NCBI GenBank assembly: GCA_958450365.1
Contig: CAUEEP010000134.1
Location: forward strand, 294,001-358,000
Direction: 5' to 3'
From: Mesorhabditis belari
Taxonomy: Eukaryota > Nematoda > Chromadorea > Rhabditida > Rhabditidae
DNA: 64,000 nucleotides
Part shown: positions 10,440 to 21,660 of the stretch, piece after piece
Numbering within the stretch: the stretch's first letter is position 1
How the letters are laid out: every line of letters starts with the position of its first letter
The notes under the pieces: generated by a model
The model's input: only the letters and a program-made list of their open reading frames with translations
Database searches by the model: none
What the model was told of the DNA's origin: nothing
Translations under genes and position numbers: made by a program

Positions 10440-11923
10440 CCAACTTGCAGTCCGATTTTAGATAGGTTTTTGTTAACAACTTTTGATAAAACAAATATTT
10501 TCTGGAAGCTGACGTTTTAAGCTATCTAAATCTTCTTAAAACTTTCCGATCTGACAAGTTTAAGATGCTTAAAAATGAGCTGCAAGTTGGGCAAAAACTC
10601 GGTGATCTCCCAACAATCACTCGATCATCCGTTAACCGTAAAGCACCAAAAAAGATCAGTAAATCATCGAACTAAATGAAAATCAAAGTGTAGCCAAACG
10701 AAAATCAAGTCAATTTTCTTGGTTTGACCTGAAAGTTAAACCAAGTCAAGTCAAGTCAAAAGGGTTTTTGGGTTGATTTTTAGTGTTCTGCTCAATTTTT
10801 CCTGATTCAACTCTTTTCCTAATCAATCATTTCCCGCCTTTCCACAAAAGAAAATCTCACAAAATAGGAACAAAAAAAGAAACAACGAAATTTGCATATA
10901 TCAAAAAAAAACACCTATTTGTCGAATATGCATTTTGAACGTGAGGGGGATAAAAATCAATTTCTTCTCATTGCTCAGTGACCGCGAAACACAGGTAGAC
11001 TGGCTGTAAAAGGATTTTTGAGATCTCAAAGAGTATGCTTCATGGCCGACTGGCTAAGAGTCTGGTATCCTAATCGGGAGTTCAATCCCGATTCAATCAG
11101 GGTTCGATCAGGGGTTCAATCCCGCAAATCGGTTATTGTTTTTTTTTCCTACATTCAGGATTTGTGCTTATGCATTATTTCTACTGCATTATTCATGAAA
11201 CACTGTTTTTCTTCAAGAAACAAACCTTATGATCGCCCATACATGTTTCCTGGCCAAAGCTTTGATAAGAGGCGTCGCCTTCTTTCACCTAAAAAGGAAT
11301 CTAGTTGGTTTTACTATTAGACTAAAGATTTAGGTATAATTAGAGATGTTTTAGCTGAATCATAGCTTTATTTAAGGCTTGTAAGTCAGGCCAAACCGAT
11401 CAGAAACCAGGCTAGCTGTAGTTTGCAATCTGACAGGCTCAGGGCCTTTTTTAAGCCAGCCAAAAGAAGCCAAGGCCAAAGCCAGTCTCTGTTGTGGATT
11501 CTGGACTGATCCAGGTACTTTTATGGACCAAGTTATTAGTCTATCTGGTCTGCCTATAGATCCTACAACTCTGGAACATTTCTGGAAGTATGTTGATTTC
11601 GAAAACTTATCTGGGTACAAATTCGAGGTGTTTTATGGAATCTTTTACTTAAGTGAAGTCTAATGATATGCAAGAATGTTCCAACCAGACCCTAAGGCTT
11701 GTAGGTCAGTTCAGATTAGGTCAAAACCCAGGTTCAGACCTTTTTGAATACTTTCATCTTTCTAACAAAGCTTACAAGGCTACCCCAGCTAGCCGACTAA
11801 TTTTAATTTACTTTATTTATTAAAGAAACTCTTCTTTTCTTCTTTCTTTATTGAAATATAGAAGAATGAAAAGAAAGAAAATAGATTCTTCTTAGTTTCA
11901 TTAAAGATCAAAAATCAAAAAAA
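10440..11923. other. Unassigned spacer
   Basis: AT-rich DNA. A pair CCAACTTGCAG (10439) / CTGCAAGTTGGG (about 10590) may mark a small inverted repeat next to the Tc1 relic. At 11040-11135 a fragment has tRNA-like A-box and B-box wording (GGGTTCGATCAGGGG, GGGTTCAATCCC) but does not fold convincingly. The missing last exon of the phosphatase gene should lie in or below this interval if the gene is intact; I could not find it. Confidence 0.4.
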
Positions 11924-12009
11924 TTCGCCAGGCGAGGACTCGGACCCGAGTAAAGGACGGACGGGCCGTTTTGTATACCAGTAGCTTATCCACTAGGCCA
12001 TCAGCCAAC
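11924..12009 (-). tRNA. tRNA-like sequence (Arg-like D arm), probably pseudogene
   Basis: On the minus strand it has an A-box TGGCCTAGTGGATAAG and a B-box GGTCCGAGTCC at correct spacing. The D-arm wording is that of metazoan tRNA-Arg, but the acceptor and T stems pair poorly and the anticodon arm is disrupted, so a decayed tRNA or SINE head is more likely than a working gene. Confidence 0.35.
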
Positions 12010-12255
12010 ATCTCACTCCAACGAGAAAAGCCTTTTAAGCAAGATGTTGAAAACTTGGGGAGCTAATTTTGCAGCTATGGGTAGCTAATTTTTGAGATTT
12101 TGATAAGCTTAGTCATTTCTATAACTTCTTAGGCGTCTGGCGATCAACAGTGGCAAGTTGAGGTACTTCTCTTGTTAGTACTTTTTTGGCTTTGCTTTGA
12201 GCGAAACCCAATCTGCTCTACTCTAAACCTAACACTTATTCCACTCTTCACTCAC

Positions 12256-15200
12256 CAGTTTCCATGCCCGTTCATTCATTAGCACCCTGTCACACCAAGC
12301 GGGAGCCCTAGTTTTCATCAGAACATTTGACTCGGCTGGATCCTCACTCCATGGATATCTGAAAAAGGGATTTTTGGATCACTTCTTTGTCCGATTCGAG
12401 TACTCAACACTAGTAAATCAACAAATGAATGTACACACTTTATAATTCTTAATAGAAAAGCTCTCAATTTCTTGCTAATCTCAGAATTTCCCTCTAAAAA
12501 TTTCTCGAAAAGATTTGGTTGTAAATTTTCTGAAAAAAAAATTGATAACCAAAAGTTTTCTGTGGACTTTGTGGGGTCAAATCAATCATAAAATTGAGGG
12601 TGTTGCAAAATTTCTCATAAATTTTTTAGAGAATTCTCATGTAGACTTATCAGTGATAGATTTTTGAGGGATTTTTTTGGAATTACTGATTAAAGCTGGG
12701 CAAAAAGCGCTTCCGATTGGGATTTTCTGATCTGACTTGGAATTTAGTTTTGATTTGGTGATAAGGATTTCTAGAGTATGCCGGTGACATACTAAAATCT
12801 GGATTAGATTTTTGGGATTGTACTTTGGATTGGTTTGATTCCAAGAATGTGATTTGGTCTGATTGAAAGCCGATCGTAAAACAGAAGCTGAGATTGACAG
12901 CTTAAAGTTTTGAAATCTCAGAAATTTCAGAGTTCTTAAAATTGAATAGAAATTGGTGAAATTGAACGAAATTGAAGAAAATTTGGAATTGATAGGCTTT
13001 TCACAGACTTGTCGTAGTTTTTGCTTAACAATCCGGTTTAGTTGCCCGATTTTGAACTAATTTTATATCAAAATAAATCAACTCACGTTGGCGGGAAATC
13101 GATGGGAATCTCGTGAAGCTCTGGGAAAGCTTTTGTCTCAAAATCGAATTCAAGATATTCATTCCAATCTTGCAATAGCTTCTTTGCATTGAAATACTCG
13201 AATCGTTTCTTTTCAATCCTCAGCACGCAATTCGTTTTCGAGAAGCTAAAAATGAACTATCAAGAAAATAAAATGTAGCAGGTTTCCGATTTTTACCCAT
13301 CAATTTAATCATTTGTTTGATCAAACCGAGCAATGGTGCTAAGTAACGGAAACATCTTTCGGTTCTTTTATACCGTTAGTTTTTCGTGTTTTTCCTAGCA
13401 CCAAGCCTTCTATTTTGTCTATTTTGACTACCATTCGATGTAGAATATAATTGCGCGTCGAATGATATCAAAATGAACTCAAAATGTAATATCCATGCAA
13501 AGTTGTTGGCTAAAAACTTAAACCAGGCGGGTCTTAACCATTTGCCTCAAAACTTTGCATGGATATTACATTTTGAGTTCATTTTGATATCATTCGACGC
13601 GCAATTATATTCTGTATCGAATGATAGTCAAAATAGACAAAATAGAAGAGTTGGTGCTGAGAAAAACACGAAAAACCTTAAGCTGCCAGAACAAAAAGGA
13701 CCGACAGATGTTCTTGTTACAAATCTACTAACAAATACAGTACGTATTCGATTTAGATATATTTTTAGTCACTTACGATCTTTCCGAGGCTTGATCCGAG
13801 TCCGAGTCATCAGAGATTTCTCTTCTGAATTCAATCGCTGAAACCGTTCTCCTCAGCTGTTCAGTGGGTAAACTCAAATGGTTTTCCAGCTCGTGTCCTA
13901 AATTCTTTTCTGTTGATAGTATTGTAATTGTTAATCACGGATAATCAAGCAAGCCAGAGTCAAGAAATTTCCACATCATTTTCTTTCAAAGTTTTTCTAT
14001 TTTCTTAGTGATGAGTGCATTAAATTCGATTCTCAATTCTCAATTCGGCTTTTTTTCTATAGATGTGTGTATGGAATTGCATGTTATATAAAGTTTCAAA
14101 GATTTCACTTGAAAACTGCGCTCTTGTGTAACTTTTTGTCTCTAAGGGCGGGGCTTCATTATTAGAATCATTAGAATACAGGAAAAAGAACGAATAATCT
14201 AGCGAGCGAGGTTGAACCAGCCGGAAAAAACGTACTGACTAAGAAACAGAGCTCTTAGTCAGTCGACCATAGGCATAGTGGGGATTTTGGTTGAAGTAAT
14301 GAAATTTCTAGAGCCAGATCAGGCCTGGGCCGGTTCATGAACCTGATCTAGCTTCTGGTAAGATTAATACAATTTCTAGAGCCATCTGGAGTGGATAAGC
14401 GAACGTTTTAACGAAACAAACCCGAACTACTGTGTTGAACCTCATGAGGAACATTGAGATTGAGACAATTTGCGACACTTCCATGCGGCAAATCCGAATC
14501 CCCAATCGGATGTGACTCAGTGGCGGCTGTTAATTGCTAAATTCTTTCTTGCAAAGATGTTTTCTTTGGCTTACATTTAAGAATCTCGTCGAATCTAGCC
14601 GGAAATTCAAATCGCCGAAGAGAAAACTGTAGGAGGGATGACCGTTTTGAGTGTTTTTCAGGTGAGCCAACACGAAAGCCAATGCTCGTTGACGATTCGC
14701 CGAATAGAGATTGGGATTCTGAAGGGGAAAGGTTATGGTTGATAAATATAACAATATGATCTAACAAGTCTAATGGTCAGTGATCTGCCAAGAATAGCTA
14801 GGCTAGGCCAAGCCCGCTCTAGAGTCAGTAGCTGAGCCGAAGCTTCCTTCTTTCTTTCTTCTTCCCCTTATCTTTCCTCTTTCTCTCGGCAAGTTAAGGC
14901 ACTCAGTGTTTTGAGCAATTGCCCGGAAAGCAAAAGGAAAGCAAGAGGTCGAGGGTTCAATCCCATCTCCGGAAATCTACCTTTTCTTGCCAATTCCTTC
15001 ACTTTATTACAGTAAAGCTGACCTCTGACCATGGCTGACCTAGCTTAGGGCTAACCCTAGGCATGTTAGCTATCAATATATCATTGCCAAGTCGATCTAC
15101 CTCATGTATCAAAGCCAGATTGTTCTCGTCGTGAAATAGGTGAACGTTTACCAGATCGAAGTAGCTAAATGATTCAGATTATTCATTTCTTAAGATCTTT

Positions 15201-17617
15201 CTTAAGGTCTTATATCTTGAGATCTAATATTAATAGTGTGTTTGTTAATGGTTTGATTTGTAAGTAATGGGCTTTGTAAAAAGGTGGATAATTTGAAAAA
15301 TTATGGGAATCTTTCCTTCAGATTTTAGCTGATTTACTTAATCATGAAACCATCCGATTTACTTTGATCTTTAAATCTTGAAGCGTTGAAAGATGCCCAC
15401 AAAATCAGAAATCTTATGTACAGGGAGTGTGTCGGTTGACAGACGATTAAGCCGATAGAGAACGCAGAAAAAAAGCAAAAAGAAGACCGGGGATGAAGCC
15501 GAACCAGCAGCCGCTGGACTACGAGGTCAGGCTCCTAGCCACTCGGCCACTCGGCTACCGGGGAAGTGCACGCTTATAAATTTCGATAGAGTGCTGCGTT
15601 GCAAAAACGGAAAGCAGGTTCGGATTCAGCGTGAAATTCTGCGTCAAATGGTCATGTCATTTGAACAGGCTATCCAGTTGATCTTCCATTGTCAGTTATT
15701 TTCTATCATTTAGTAGCTAAAAACTTCCGAAAGATTTTATTTTGTGATGTTTTCTATCTTCTATAATTTTCTAGTCGATCTAAGATCTAGCAAGGGATCA
15801 AAATTAAGAAAATTGTCTAAATATGAAGAAAAGCTTTTCATATTCTCCAATTTTCAGTAAAAGAACATTACTCTTTTTCTTTTAAAGTATAATTTGTCAT
15901 TTAAAAAGTCAAATTTACAATGATCTTTAGATTTAAATTCAATTAAAAAGCTTTAAAGCGCAATTTTCAATTCAAACTTACTGTTGAGCGTATCGAAATC
16001 GCGCATGCACGAATCCTTTCCTTCCCCATCGAAATGACGGCCAAAAGTGCTTCGGAAACTTCTGTTTGATCACAAAGGGTAACTTATCCAAATCTAGAAA
16101 TGATATATAAGACATTTAGATAAAATAATCTTCAACCTTTCGTAATCATTTCAATTCCATCTTTCAATCTCTCATATCTGCCAGCCTCAAAATTGTACTG
16201 CGCTACTTTGTCCACAGATGAGCTTCGCACAAAATACATTGATCCAAGAGCCTAGAATTTGAATTTCTTCTCTAAATTGCATAATAAATCTAGTTAGATC
16301 TAGATCTAGTTAGTTCTAGATAACCTTTTACATATCTAAGACTTACCGTATACATTTCTTGCTCAAAATCGATATCAAGAACAGCTCTAGCCACCGGATA
16401 TTCGTGTTTTATTCGGTCATAAAGTCGTTGAACTAGACCAGGGACCTAAAAGGAAAATAAATCATGATTATTATATATAATTTACCTGATTTGAACATTG
16501 TTGAAAGTTTTTTCCGCCTGTTTCTTGCATGTGCATTACGACAAATTCAGCTTTTTTTGAGAGAAGTTGCTGAAAAAAAGCATTTATTAAAGAATCAATA
16601 GGTACATTTACAAATTCTTATAACCAAAGAGTTCATTTTGTACATAGAGCCAATCTGGCGCAATACTAAGATCTTTTAATCTTTTGTTAAACTGTGTAAA
16701 TGTGAGGAAAAGTGATGACTGCACTAGAAATGATGGATTTCGACTTTTGAAGTAAAAAGTGAACCAAATTAAATCAATCAATAAGTCTATTGATGTTAAA
16801 ACATGTATTTGATAAGATTTTAACTTGAATATTCATAAAAATTTTATTTTAAATCGATACTCCGGCTTTATAGTTGATTCACAAGAATCGCGATCGTTTT
16901 TATATTATTCGATGCGTTTTAGCCTTCTCTACAATTACACTACTGGACAATGAAATATCATATCTGAAAAACGATCGTCACTTTCGCGCGTCTGTAACTC
17001 CCTTGTCTTTGCCGTATTTCTAAATATTAATATTACCATTGTGTAGCCCTTGAAAAGAGCTTTCAGAAAATGTATAACACTAATAGTTTACACTCAAAGA
17101 CAAGGGAGTTACAGACGTGCGAACGTGACGATCGTTTTTCAAATATAATATTTCATTGTCCAGTACTGTATTTCCCATATAAAAAACAAGGTTTCAAATC
17201 GAGAAATCAAGAAAAACGCAATTTTTTCTTTCCGCCTCACCGTAAAACGTGGATATTTAGGCGAAAAGTATATAAAGATGCCGTTGAATTGCATTTTAGC
17301 ACTTGCGCTCTTTTCTTTTGCATGTATTTTCTCAAATTTAACGGTAATCTTAAAGATTTTTTGTGTTTTTAATGGAAAACAAACAATCATTACGGTCTAA
17401 AAGAATAATTTGAATAAAAAAGCGAAAAGCAGGTGCCTCATTTAAAATCTTTCCTTAGACCGGAGTAAAGAAGCAAAGAAGCAAAGAAGCAAAGAAGCAA
17501 AGAAGCAAAGAGGGTTAAACTCACATTCGTGATCACATTCAGCCATGATTCTTGTAATCTCGCGTCTTCTTCAAACAACGAGCCGACATTTGCCGTCAGT
17601 AGAAGTACTCTTTTCAT
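12256..17617 (-). CDS. ipp-5: Inositol polyphosphate 5-phosphatase, type I (INPP5A / ipp-5 type), 3' end not found
   Basis: Ten exons on the minus strand join in phase: 17617-17525 (ATG), 16569-16486, 16445-16347, 16251-16137, 16093-15982, 15164-15101, 14718-14575, 13904-13777, 13245-13087, 12358-12256. Landmarks in order: MKRVLLLTANVGSLFEED; FVVMHMQETGGKNF (metal-binding QE motif); ALGSMYFV; FPKHFWPSFRWGRKGFVHAR; DLVNVHLFHDENN; SYSFLFGDLNFRLD (catalytic GD.N.R motif); a Ser/Asp-rich insert; RIEKKRFEYFN; RAPAWCDRVL. These are the signature blocks of the enzyme that removes the 5-phosphate of Ins(1,4,5)P3 and Ins(1,3,4,5)P4, ending IP3/calcium signals. In C. elegans the homologue acts in spermatheca contraction. 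The final GDH(K/R)PV exon was not found between 12.25 and 8 kb, so the gene may be truncated, rearranged, or have a distant last exon. The acceptor used for exon 13904 (AAAAG) is atypical and chosen because it keeps phase. Introns carry MITEs and tRNA-like sequence. Confidence 0.92.
12380..13080. other. Phosphatase intron 9
   Basis: AT-rich intron sequence between exons 13087-13245 and 12256-12358. I see no repeat array, tRNA or exon in it. Confidence 0.5.
13381..13680. mobile_element. Foldback MITE in phosphatase intron 8
   Basis: Nearly perfect palindrome: the left arm (TTTTTCGTGTTTTTCCTAGC ... ATTCGATGTAGAATATAAT ... CAAAATGTAATATCCATGCA) is inverted from about 13546 to 13676. The centre is a short GGCGGGTCTTAACC stretch. 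The same family occurs twice at 63.36-63.70 kb next to a Tc1/mariner-type transposase end, which suggests those elements as the source. Confidence 0.85.
14880..14976 (+). tRNA. Weak tRNA-like B-box sequence
   Basis: GAGGGTTCAATCCC (14951-14964) is a good internal promoter B-box. The upstream half (GGCAAGTTAAGGCACTCAG) is only loosely A-box-like and I cannot draw a cloverleaf. Likely tRNA-derived debris in phosphatase intron 6. Confidence 0.2.
15488..15563 (-). tRNA. tRNA-like sequence in phosphatase intron 5, probably pseudogene
   Basis: On the minus strand it reads GGTAGCCGAGTGGCCGAGTG (A-box twice) ... GGTTCGGCTTC (degenerate B-box). The doubled AGTGGC stretch and lack of an acceptor-stem match argue for a decayed copy. 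Confidence 0.35.
16938..17168. mobile_element. 231-bp TA-flanked MITE in phosphatase intron 1
   Basis: Termini CACTACTGGACAATGAAAT and ATTTCATTGTCCAGTACTG are inverted and flanked by TA at 16936-16937 and 17169-17170. Internal inverted blocks (AACGATCGTCAC; AGACAAGGGAGTTACAGAC) extend the arms to about 90 bp. TA duplication and size fit a Tc1/mariner-type MITE. Confidence 0.85.
17466..17511. repeat. 8-bp repeat, AAGAAGCA type
   Basis: Five to six tandem units next to the phosphatase first-exon donor. Confidence 0.75.
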
Positions 17618-17632
17618 GTAAATCTGAAAAAA
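17618..17632 (-). promoter_or_regulatory. Possible trans-splice or 5' UTR splice acceptor before the phosphatase ATG
   Basis: On the minus strand TTTTTTCAG is followed by ATTTAC and the ATG at 17617. An acceptor six bases from the start codon is the usual arrangement for spliced-leader addition in nematodes. A cis-spliced 5' UTR would look the same. Confidence 0.4.
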
Positions 17633-17797
17633 TAGAATAAGTAAAAGAAATTTTGAGAACATTTCAATAAAATGAAACAAGATTTAAACAGTACATTTAA
17701 ATATAATGAAACAAGATTTAAAGATAAAGAAAAGATAAAGAAACTATACAGAAAAGATAAAGCAACGATAAAGAAACAATCAAGAAACGATAAAAAC

Positions 17798-18212
17798 GAG
17801 GGTGGGACAAACGCGACCTTTTTTTTGCGCACCTGGACATTTGCGCACCTTTTTTGCTGGAAAAGGCCTTAGGAAAGGTCGTAGAGCTTCAAAAATGTTT
17901 TCATAGAAGGGAATCGTATGCGTAGATTCCGAATTTCGACAAATCAAAGCAAATCAGACCTCGCTGACACGTCAAATTTGGGCTAAAAGGCAAAAACTAC
18001 GCAACTTAACGCTTTTCCGCAGTTTTTGCCTTTTAGCCCAAATTTAACGTGTCAGCGAGGTCTGATTTGTCGAAATTCGGAATCTACGCATACGATTCCC
18101 CTATATGGAAACGTTTTTGAAGCTCTACAGCCTTTCCTAAGGCCTTTTCCAGCAAAAAAAAGGTGCGCAAATGTCCAGGTGCGCAAAAAAAGGTCGCATT
18201 TGTCCCACCCTC
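17798..18212. mobile_element. 415-bp MITE with 8-bp target duplication
   Basis: Terminal inverted repeats GAGGGTGGGACAAACGCGAC / GTCCCACCCTC with exact 8-bp direct repeats ATAAAAAC outside (17790-17797 and 18213-18220). Arms are about 190 bp and include GCGCACCTGGACATTTGCGC, so the whole element folds back. An 8-bp duplication fits hAT (or Merlin) superfamily integration; termini alone do not decide between them. Confidence 0.88.
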
Positions 18213-18220
18213 ATAAAAAC

Positions 18221-19060
18221 GATAAAAACATTTAAAGATAAAGAAAATCTAAGAAATCAGCTAGCTTTTTGCATTTTTTTTTTGTTTAAATCTTAGATAT
18301 TTGATTTAAAATTTCAAATCAAATCATTTATGTAGCATAGAATCAAGCATAGAATCTAGAGCATCAGTTATTCGCATTTTATAGCAAATTTAGAGCAATT
18401 TTATAGCAAATTTAGAGCAAATTTACGCTAAATTGTTCAATAAAAAGCAAAACCGCTCATTATGATCGCTTTTTTTATAAACACAATGCATCAATATCAA
18501 ATATTAAACAAAAAAGCTGTTCAATTAAGTAGAATGATCAATTTTTCCTTTACAAATCCAAGGATTGAACATTTCTGAAAAAGATTTGCATAGAAAACAA
18601 AAAAATACAGTTAATCTTTTGTTGAATTCTGAAAAAGTGATGAAAAGTGAAAAGAAAAAAAGAAAAGCAAAGTCGAAAAATCACCTACGCAAGTTTTGAG
18701 GAGAGAAAAATGAACAAACAAACGTGATGGGGGAAAATTGAGAGATTTTTAGCTAAAAATTGAGAGATTTTTAGCTAAAAATTGAGAGAATTTAGCCAAA
18801 AATTGGTTAAACTTTTGTGAAAATTGAGTCGAAGTGAAGGGATTTCGTTTAAAAAAAGAATTTTATCGAATTTTATCGAATTTTATCGATAAATTTTCTT
18901 TTTTACTTGTTAGTTTTCGTGGTTAGATGGATTTTTGTGTTTATAAGCTTTATAAACTATCCGAAAGTTGGGGGCACTAGTTTCCGTGACACTCCGTGAC
19001 TCCGTGACTCCGTGACAGTTGGGGGCACTAGTTTCCGCAATATTTAGGTACCGATGATAA
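18221..19060. other. Unassigned AT-rich spacer
   Basis: Contains short local repeats (TTTAGAGCAATTTTATAGCA; GAGAGATTTTTAGCTAAAAA; CGTGACTC near 18990) and no recognised gene. Confidence 0.45.
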
Positions 19061-19067
19061 ATCGTAG

Positions 19068-19174
19068 GGTTTTGGCGGTACTGGAAAGAAGAGCCACATG
19101 AAGCGATTCGAAGATTACGGAGAGTCTTTCACTGTGAACGATGTTCTTGGCTGTTACCTTGATTTGGACAACTG
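19068..19174 (+). CDS. Orphan exon: SPRY domain of DDX1-type RNA helicase
   Basis: One exon reads [20 protein letters not shown] then [15 protein letters not shown], with an AG acceptor at 19066-19067 and a GTAAGC donor at 19175. The [24 protein letters not shown] wording is that of the SPRY insertion in DEAD-box helicase DDX1 (RNA processing, tRNA ligase complex). No other DDX1 exon was found on either side, so this is either a translocated exon, a pseudogene piece, or part of a gene whose other exons lie far away. Using an acceptor further upstream would bring in an in-frame TAG. Confidence 0.6.
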
Positions 19175-19316
19175 GTAAGCTGGTGGTAAGCTTAAACATT
19201 TGGTAAGCTGGTGTTCAAGCGATTAATAGTGTTACTTGTTGTGCATTGTTTAACTGCAAAGTCTTTAATTTAGGTGATCAAAAAATGGCAAGCAATATCC
19301 AATCGCGTACAGTATT

Positions 19317-19445
19317 TCACCAAAGAAAACAATTGCGAGACTTGAGCCGAACACTTGACGAGAACAGACGGATGGAGAGCGTTTGCTGGATCTCCATCCG
19401 TCTGTTCTCGTTAAGTGTTCGGCTCAAGTCATTGTTTTTTGCGCA
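19317..19445. repeat. Inverted repeat with ~40-bp arms
   Basis: GACTTGAGCCGAACACTT and AACAGACGGATGGAGA are inverted around a GCGTTTGCTG centre. The arms match almost perfectly. Confidence 0.8.
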
Positions 19446-19959
19446 ACTGGATCTTTGTGGAATTTGCCATAACTAAATGGGTCAATCTTTATGCTTTTGG
19501 TTTCATTTTGATCTCAATAAGTATTAAAGTATCAAAAAAGCATTGTCTTCATCTTTTTATGATTTTGGCAGTCGTTAACTGAAGCAAAAGTGAAGAAAAC
19601 CTTTGGTGAGATGTCAATAATGTTATTGGGATTTGTTATTGGGACAAAATCCAGGTTTTAACAAACATTTTATGATCTTTATGAACAAATCTTTATGAAG
19701 TTTCTAAAATCTTATTAAATCTATCAAATTTTCAAGTTCACAAGATAAAATTTGACAAATCTTTGAGAGAAAAATGAAAAAAACATGAAAACGATTGATT
19801 TTTCTCGATTATCTTTAAGTAATTGTGGAAATTGGGTAAAAGAATGAAAAAATGAAAAATCGGGAAAGAAAGTCAGCTGTTGGTGAACTTTTGACGTAAT
19901 CAAAAGAAAAAGTTGAACAAATTTGTGTTACAAAGAAGCTTTTATTCGTTTTAAAGATT

Positions 19960-20370
19960 TTCAAAGCTATTGAAAGCTATTGAAATTGAGCTTTATGTTT
20001 TAAAGCTCAATTGAAAGCTATTGAAAGCTATTGAAAGCTTTTCAAAGCTATTAAAAGCTATTGAAAGCTATTAAAAGCTATTGAACGCTATTAAAAGCAA
20101 TTAAAAGCTTTTCAAACCTATTAAAAGCTATTGAAAGCTATTGGAAGCTATTGAAAGATATTGAAAGCAATTAAAAGCTATTGAAAGCTATTAAAAGCTA
20201 TTGAAAGCAATTGGAATTGAGCTTTATGTTTTAAAGCTCAATTGAAAGCTATTGAAAGCTATTGAAAGCTATTGAAAGCTATTGAAAGCTATTGAAAGCT
20301 ATTAAAAGCTTTTCAAAGCTTTTCAAAGCTATTAAAAGCTATTAAAGGCTATTGGAATTGAGCTTTATGT
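19960..20370. repeat. 10-bp tandem repeat (ATTGAAAGCT and variants)
   Basis: About 40 units, interrupted three times by the same phrase GAGCTTTATGTTTTAAAGCT (near 19987, 20220 and 20357), which shows that a higher-order block was itself duplicated. Confidence 0.9.
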
Positions 20371-20824
20371 TTTAAAAAGTTTAGAAAGCAAAAGTTTTAC
20401 AGTTTTACAGTAAGAAAATGTGAAAATTGTGAAAACAAATCGTTTGAAACAAATAAAAACAAAAATCTGCTTTAAACTTGATCTCTTATTGTCTGATTGT
20501 CATTGCTCTTTTAGACTTAACTGATTAAATTCTTTTAGTGATCAATGATCTTAGAAAATTGTTGATAAATGACAATTTTGATTTGATTTTGATGATTTGA
20601 CGATTTGATTGACATATTTGTTTAAAGGATTGGTTTGAAAGGGTTTGAAAAGGTTTGAAAAGGTTCGAAAATTGTACTTTTTACTCAACAATTCAAAACA
20701 CACTCTTTCTAGTGCCCTAAATTCTTCAACAAACCGTTGCTACAAGAAAATTAATGTATCCAGTGCTTTAGAAGAGATCTTTTTACATTTAAGAGCAAAG
20801 TTTAATTCAAAATTTCTTTATAGA

Positions 20825-21085
20825 ACGCTTGGACTTGGACGTGAACTTGCTCAACAGTTTCTATATTCAAATTCTACCATTGATCAGCATCTCCACGCCA
20901 TTGGAAAGACGATCAGATGCGGGAAATGGCTTCATCATGAGTTAAGCAGTGCAACAAGGCTTAAACAAGGCTTCACGGGTCGCTATTGCCGGAATCCTCA
21001 TCCGCCACGCTAAAGAACATGGCTTTTTTGATTCTCTCGTTACTGGAGATGAGAAGTGGATCTATTTCGATACCGATAATGTATC
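20825..21085 (+). pseudogene. mariner transposase fragment 1
   Basis: Frames read LGRELAQQFLYSNSTIDQHL then HAIGKTIRCGKWLHHELSS (helix-turn-helix and linker) and ARVAIAGILIRHAKEHGFF then VTGDEKWIYFDTDN (first catalytic Asp region). The wording is mariner (Mos1/irritans type). Frames are shifted and the 5' and 3' thirds are missing or replaced by duplicated flank (TATCCAGTGCTTTAGAAGAG at 20757 and 21080). Confidence 0.8.
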
Positions 21086-21104
21086 CAGTGCTTTAGAAGA
21101 GATT

Positions 21105-21150
21105 TAGAAGCCAAAAGAATTGGCGACAAGAGAAGTCGAACCCGTGACCT
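21105..21150 (-). tRNA. tRNA 3'-half-like fragment
   Basis: On the minus strand, AGGTCACGGGTTCGACTTCT followed by CTTGTCGCCA resembles the T arm and acceptor of a tRNA. A second copy sits at 21308-21345. Only 3' halves are present. Confidence 0.35.
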
Positions 21151-21374
21151 CTATCTTTTTACATTTAAGAGCAAAGTTTAATTCAAAATTAAATTTAAAG
21201 CCGCAAGATCTTTATCTAAAGAAAGAACGCTTGGAATTCTCTTGGAATCGAATGGCAAAAAGTGGCTCTTTCGGTGTATTTACATACCAGCTTTTCGAGA
21301 AAAAACAAAAGAATTTGGCGACAAGAGGAGTCAAACCCGTGACCTCTATCTTCCATTCTTTTGAGAGACGCGCG

Positions 21375-21660
21375 CGTTAACCCCTCGGCGATGCGATGGC
21401 GCTCTTTTAGAAGGCGCAGTGCGACCGCTCTTGTCTCTAGTCCGCTCCCAGGTTCGACTCCTGCCCGCATCAGCATTTTTGGTTTTTTAAAAATTTAAAA
21501 GCATGTCGCACAACTACATGGAATTCTAAGGCAAATTAACCATAAGGCATTTAAAATGGCGCACAGACAGACAGTAGTGCGCAGGGAGTCGTGCGGGGAG
21601 TAGTGCGCACAGACAGACAGGCAGTCACAGCTCTTTTATATATAGTAGATGAGCATTAAG
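21375..21660 (+). mobile_element. tRNA-derived SINE-like unit 1
   Basis: Head 21388-21472 is tRNA-like (GATGCGATGGCGC ... CAGGTTCGACTCCTGCC ... CGCATCA), with six of seven acceptor pairs possible and an 11-bp insertion in the D arm. The body (GGTTTTTTAAAAATTTAAAA ... CACAACTACATGGAATT ... GCAAATTAACCATAAGGC) recurs at 21.69-21.78 kb. The tail holds ACAGACAGACAG and TCTTTTATATATAGTAG, shared with 45.05 kb and 1.0 kb. Confidence 0.55.

Noticed and set aside
10580..10625. Minus-strand GDHRVFAQLAAHF as the missing last phosphatase exon
   Set aside because: A stop codon directly precedes it in frame and no acceptor lies between the stop and the motif; probably chance.
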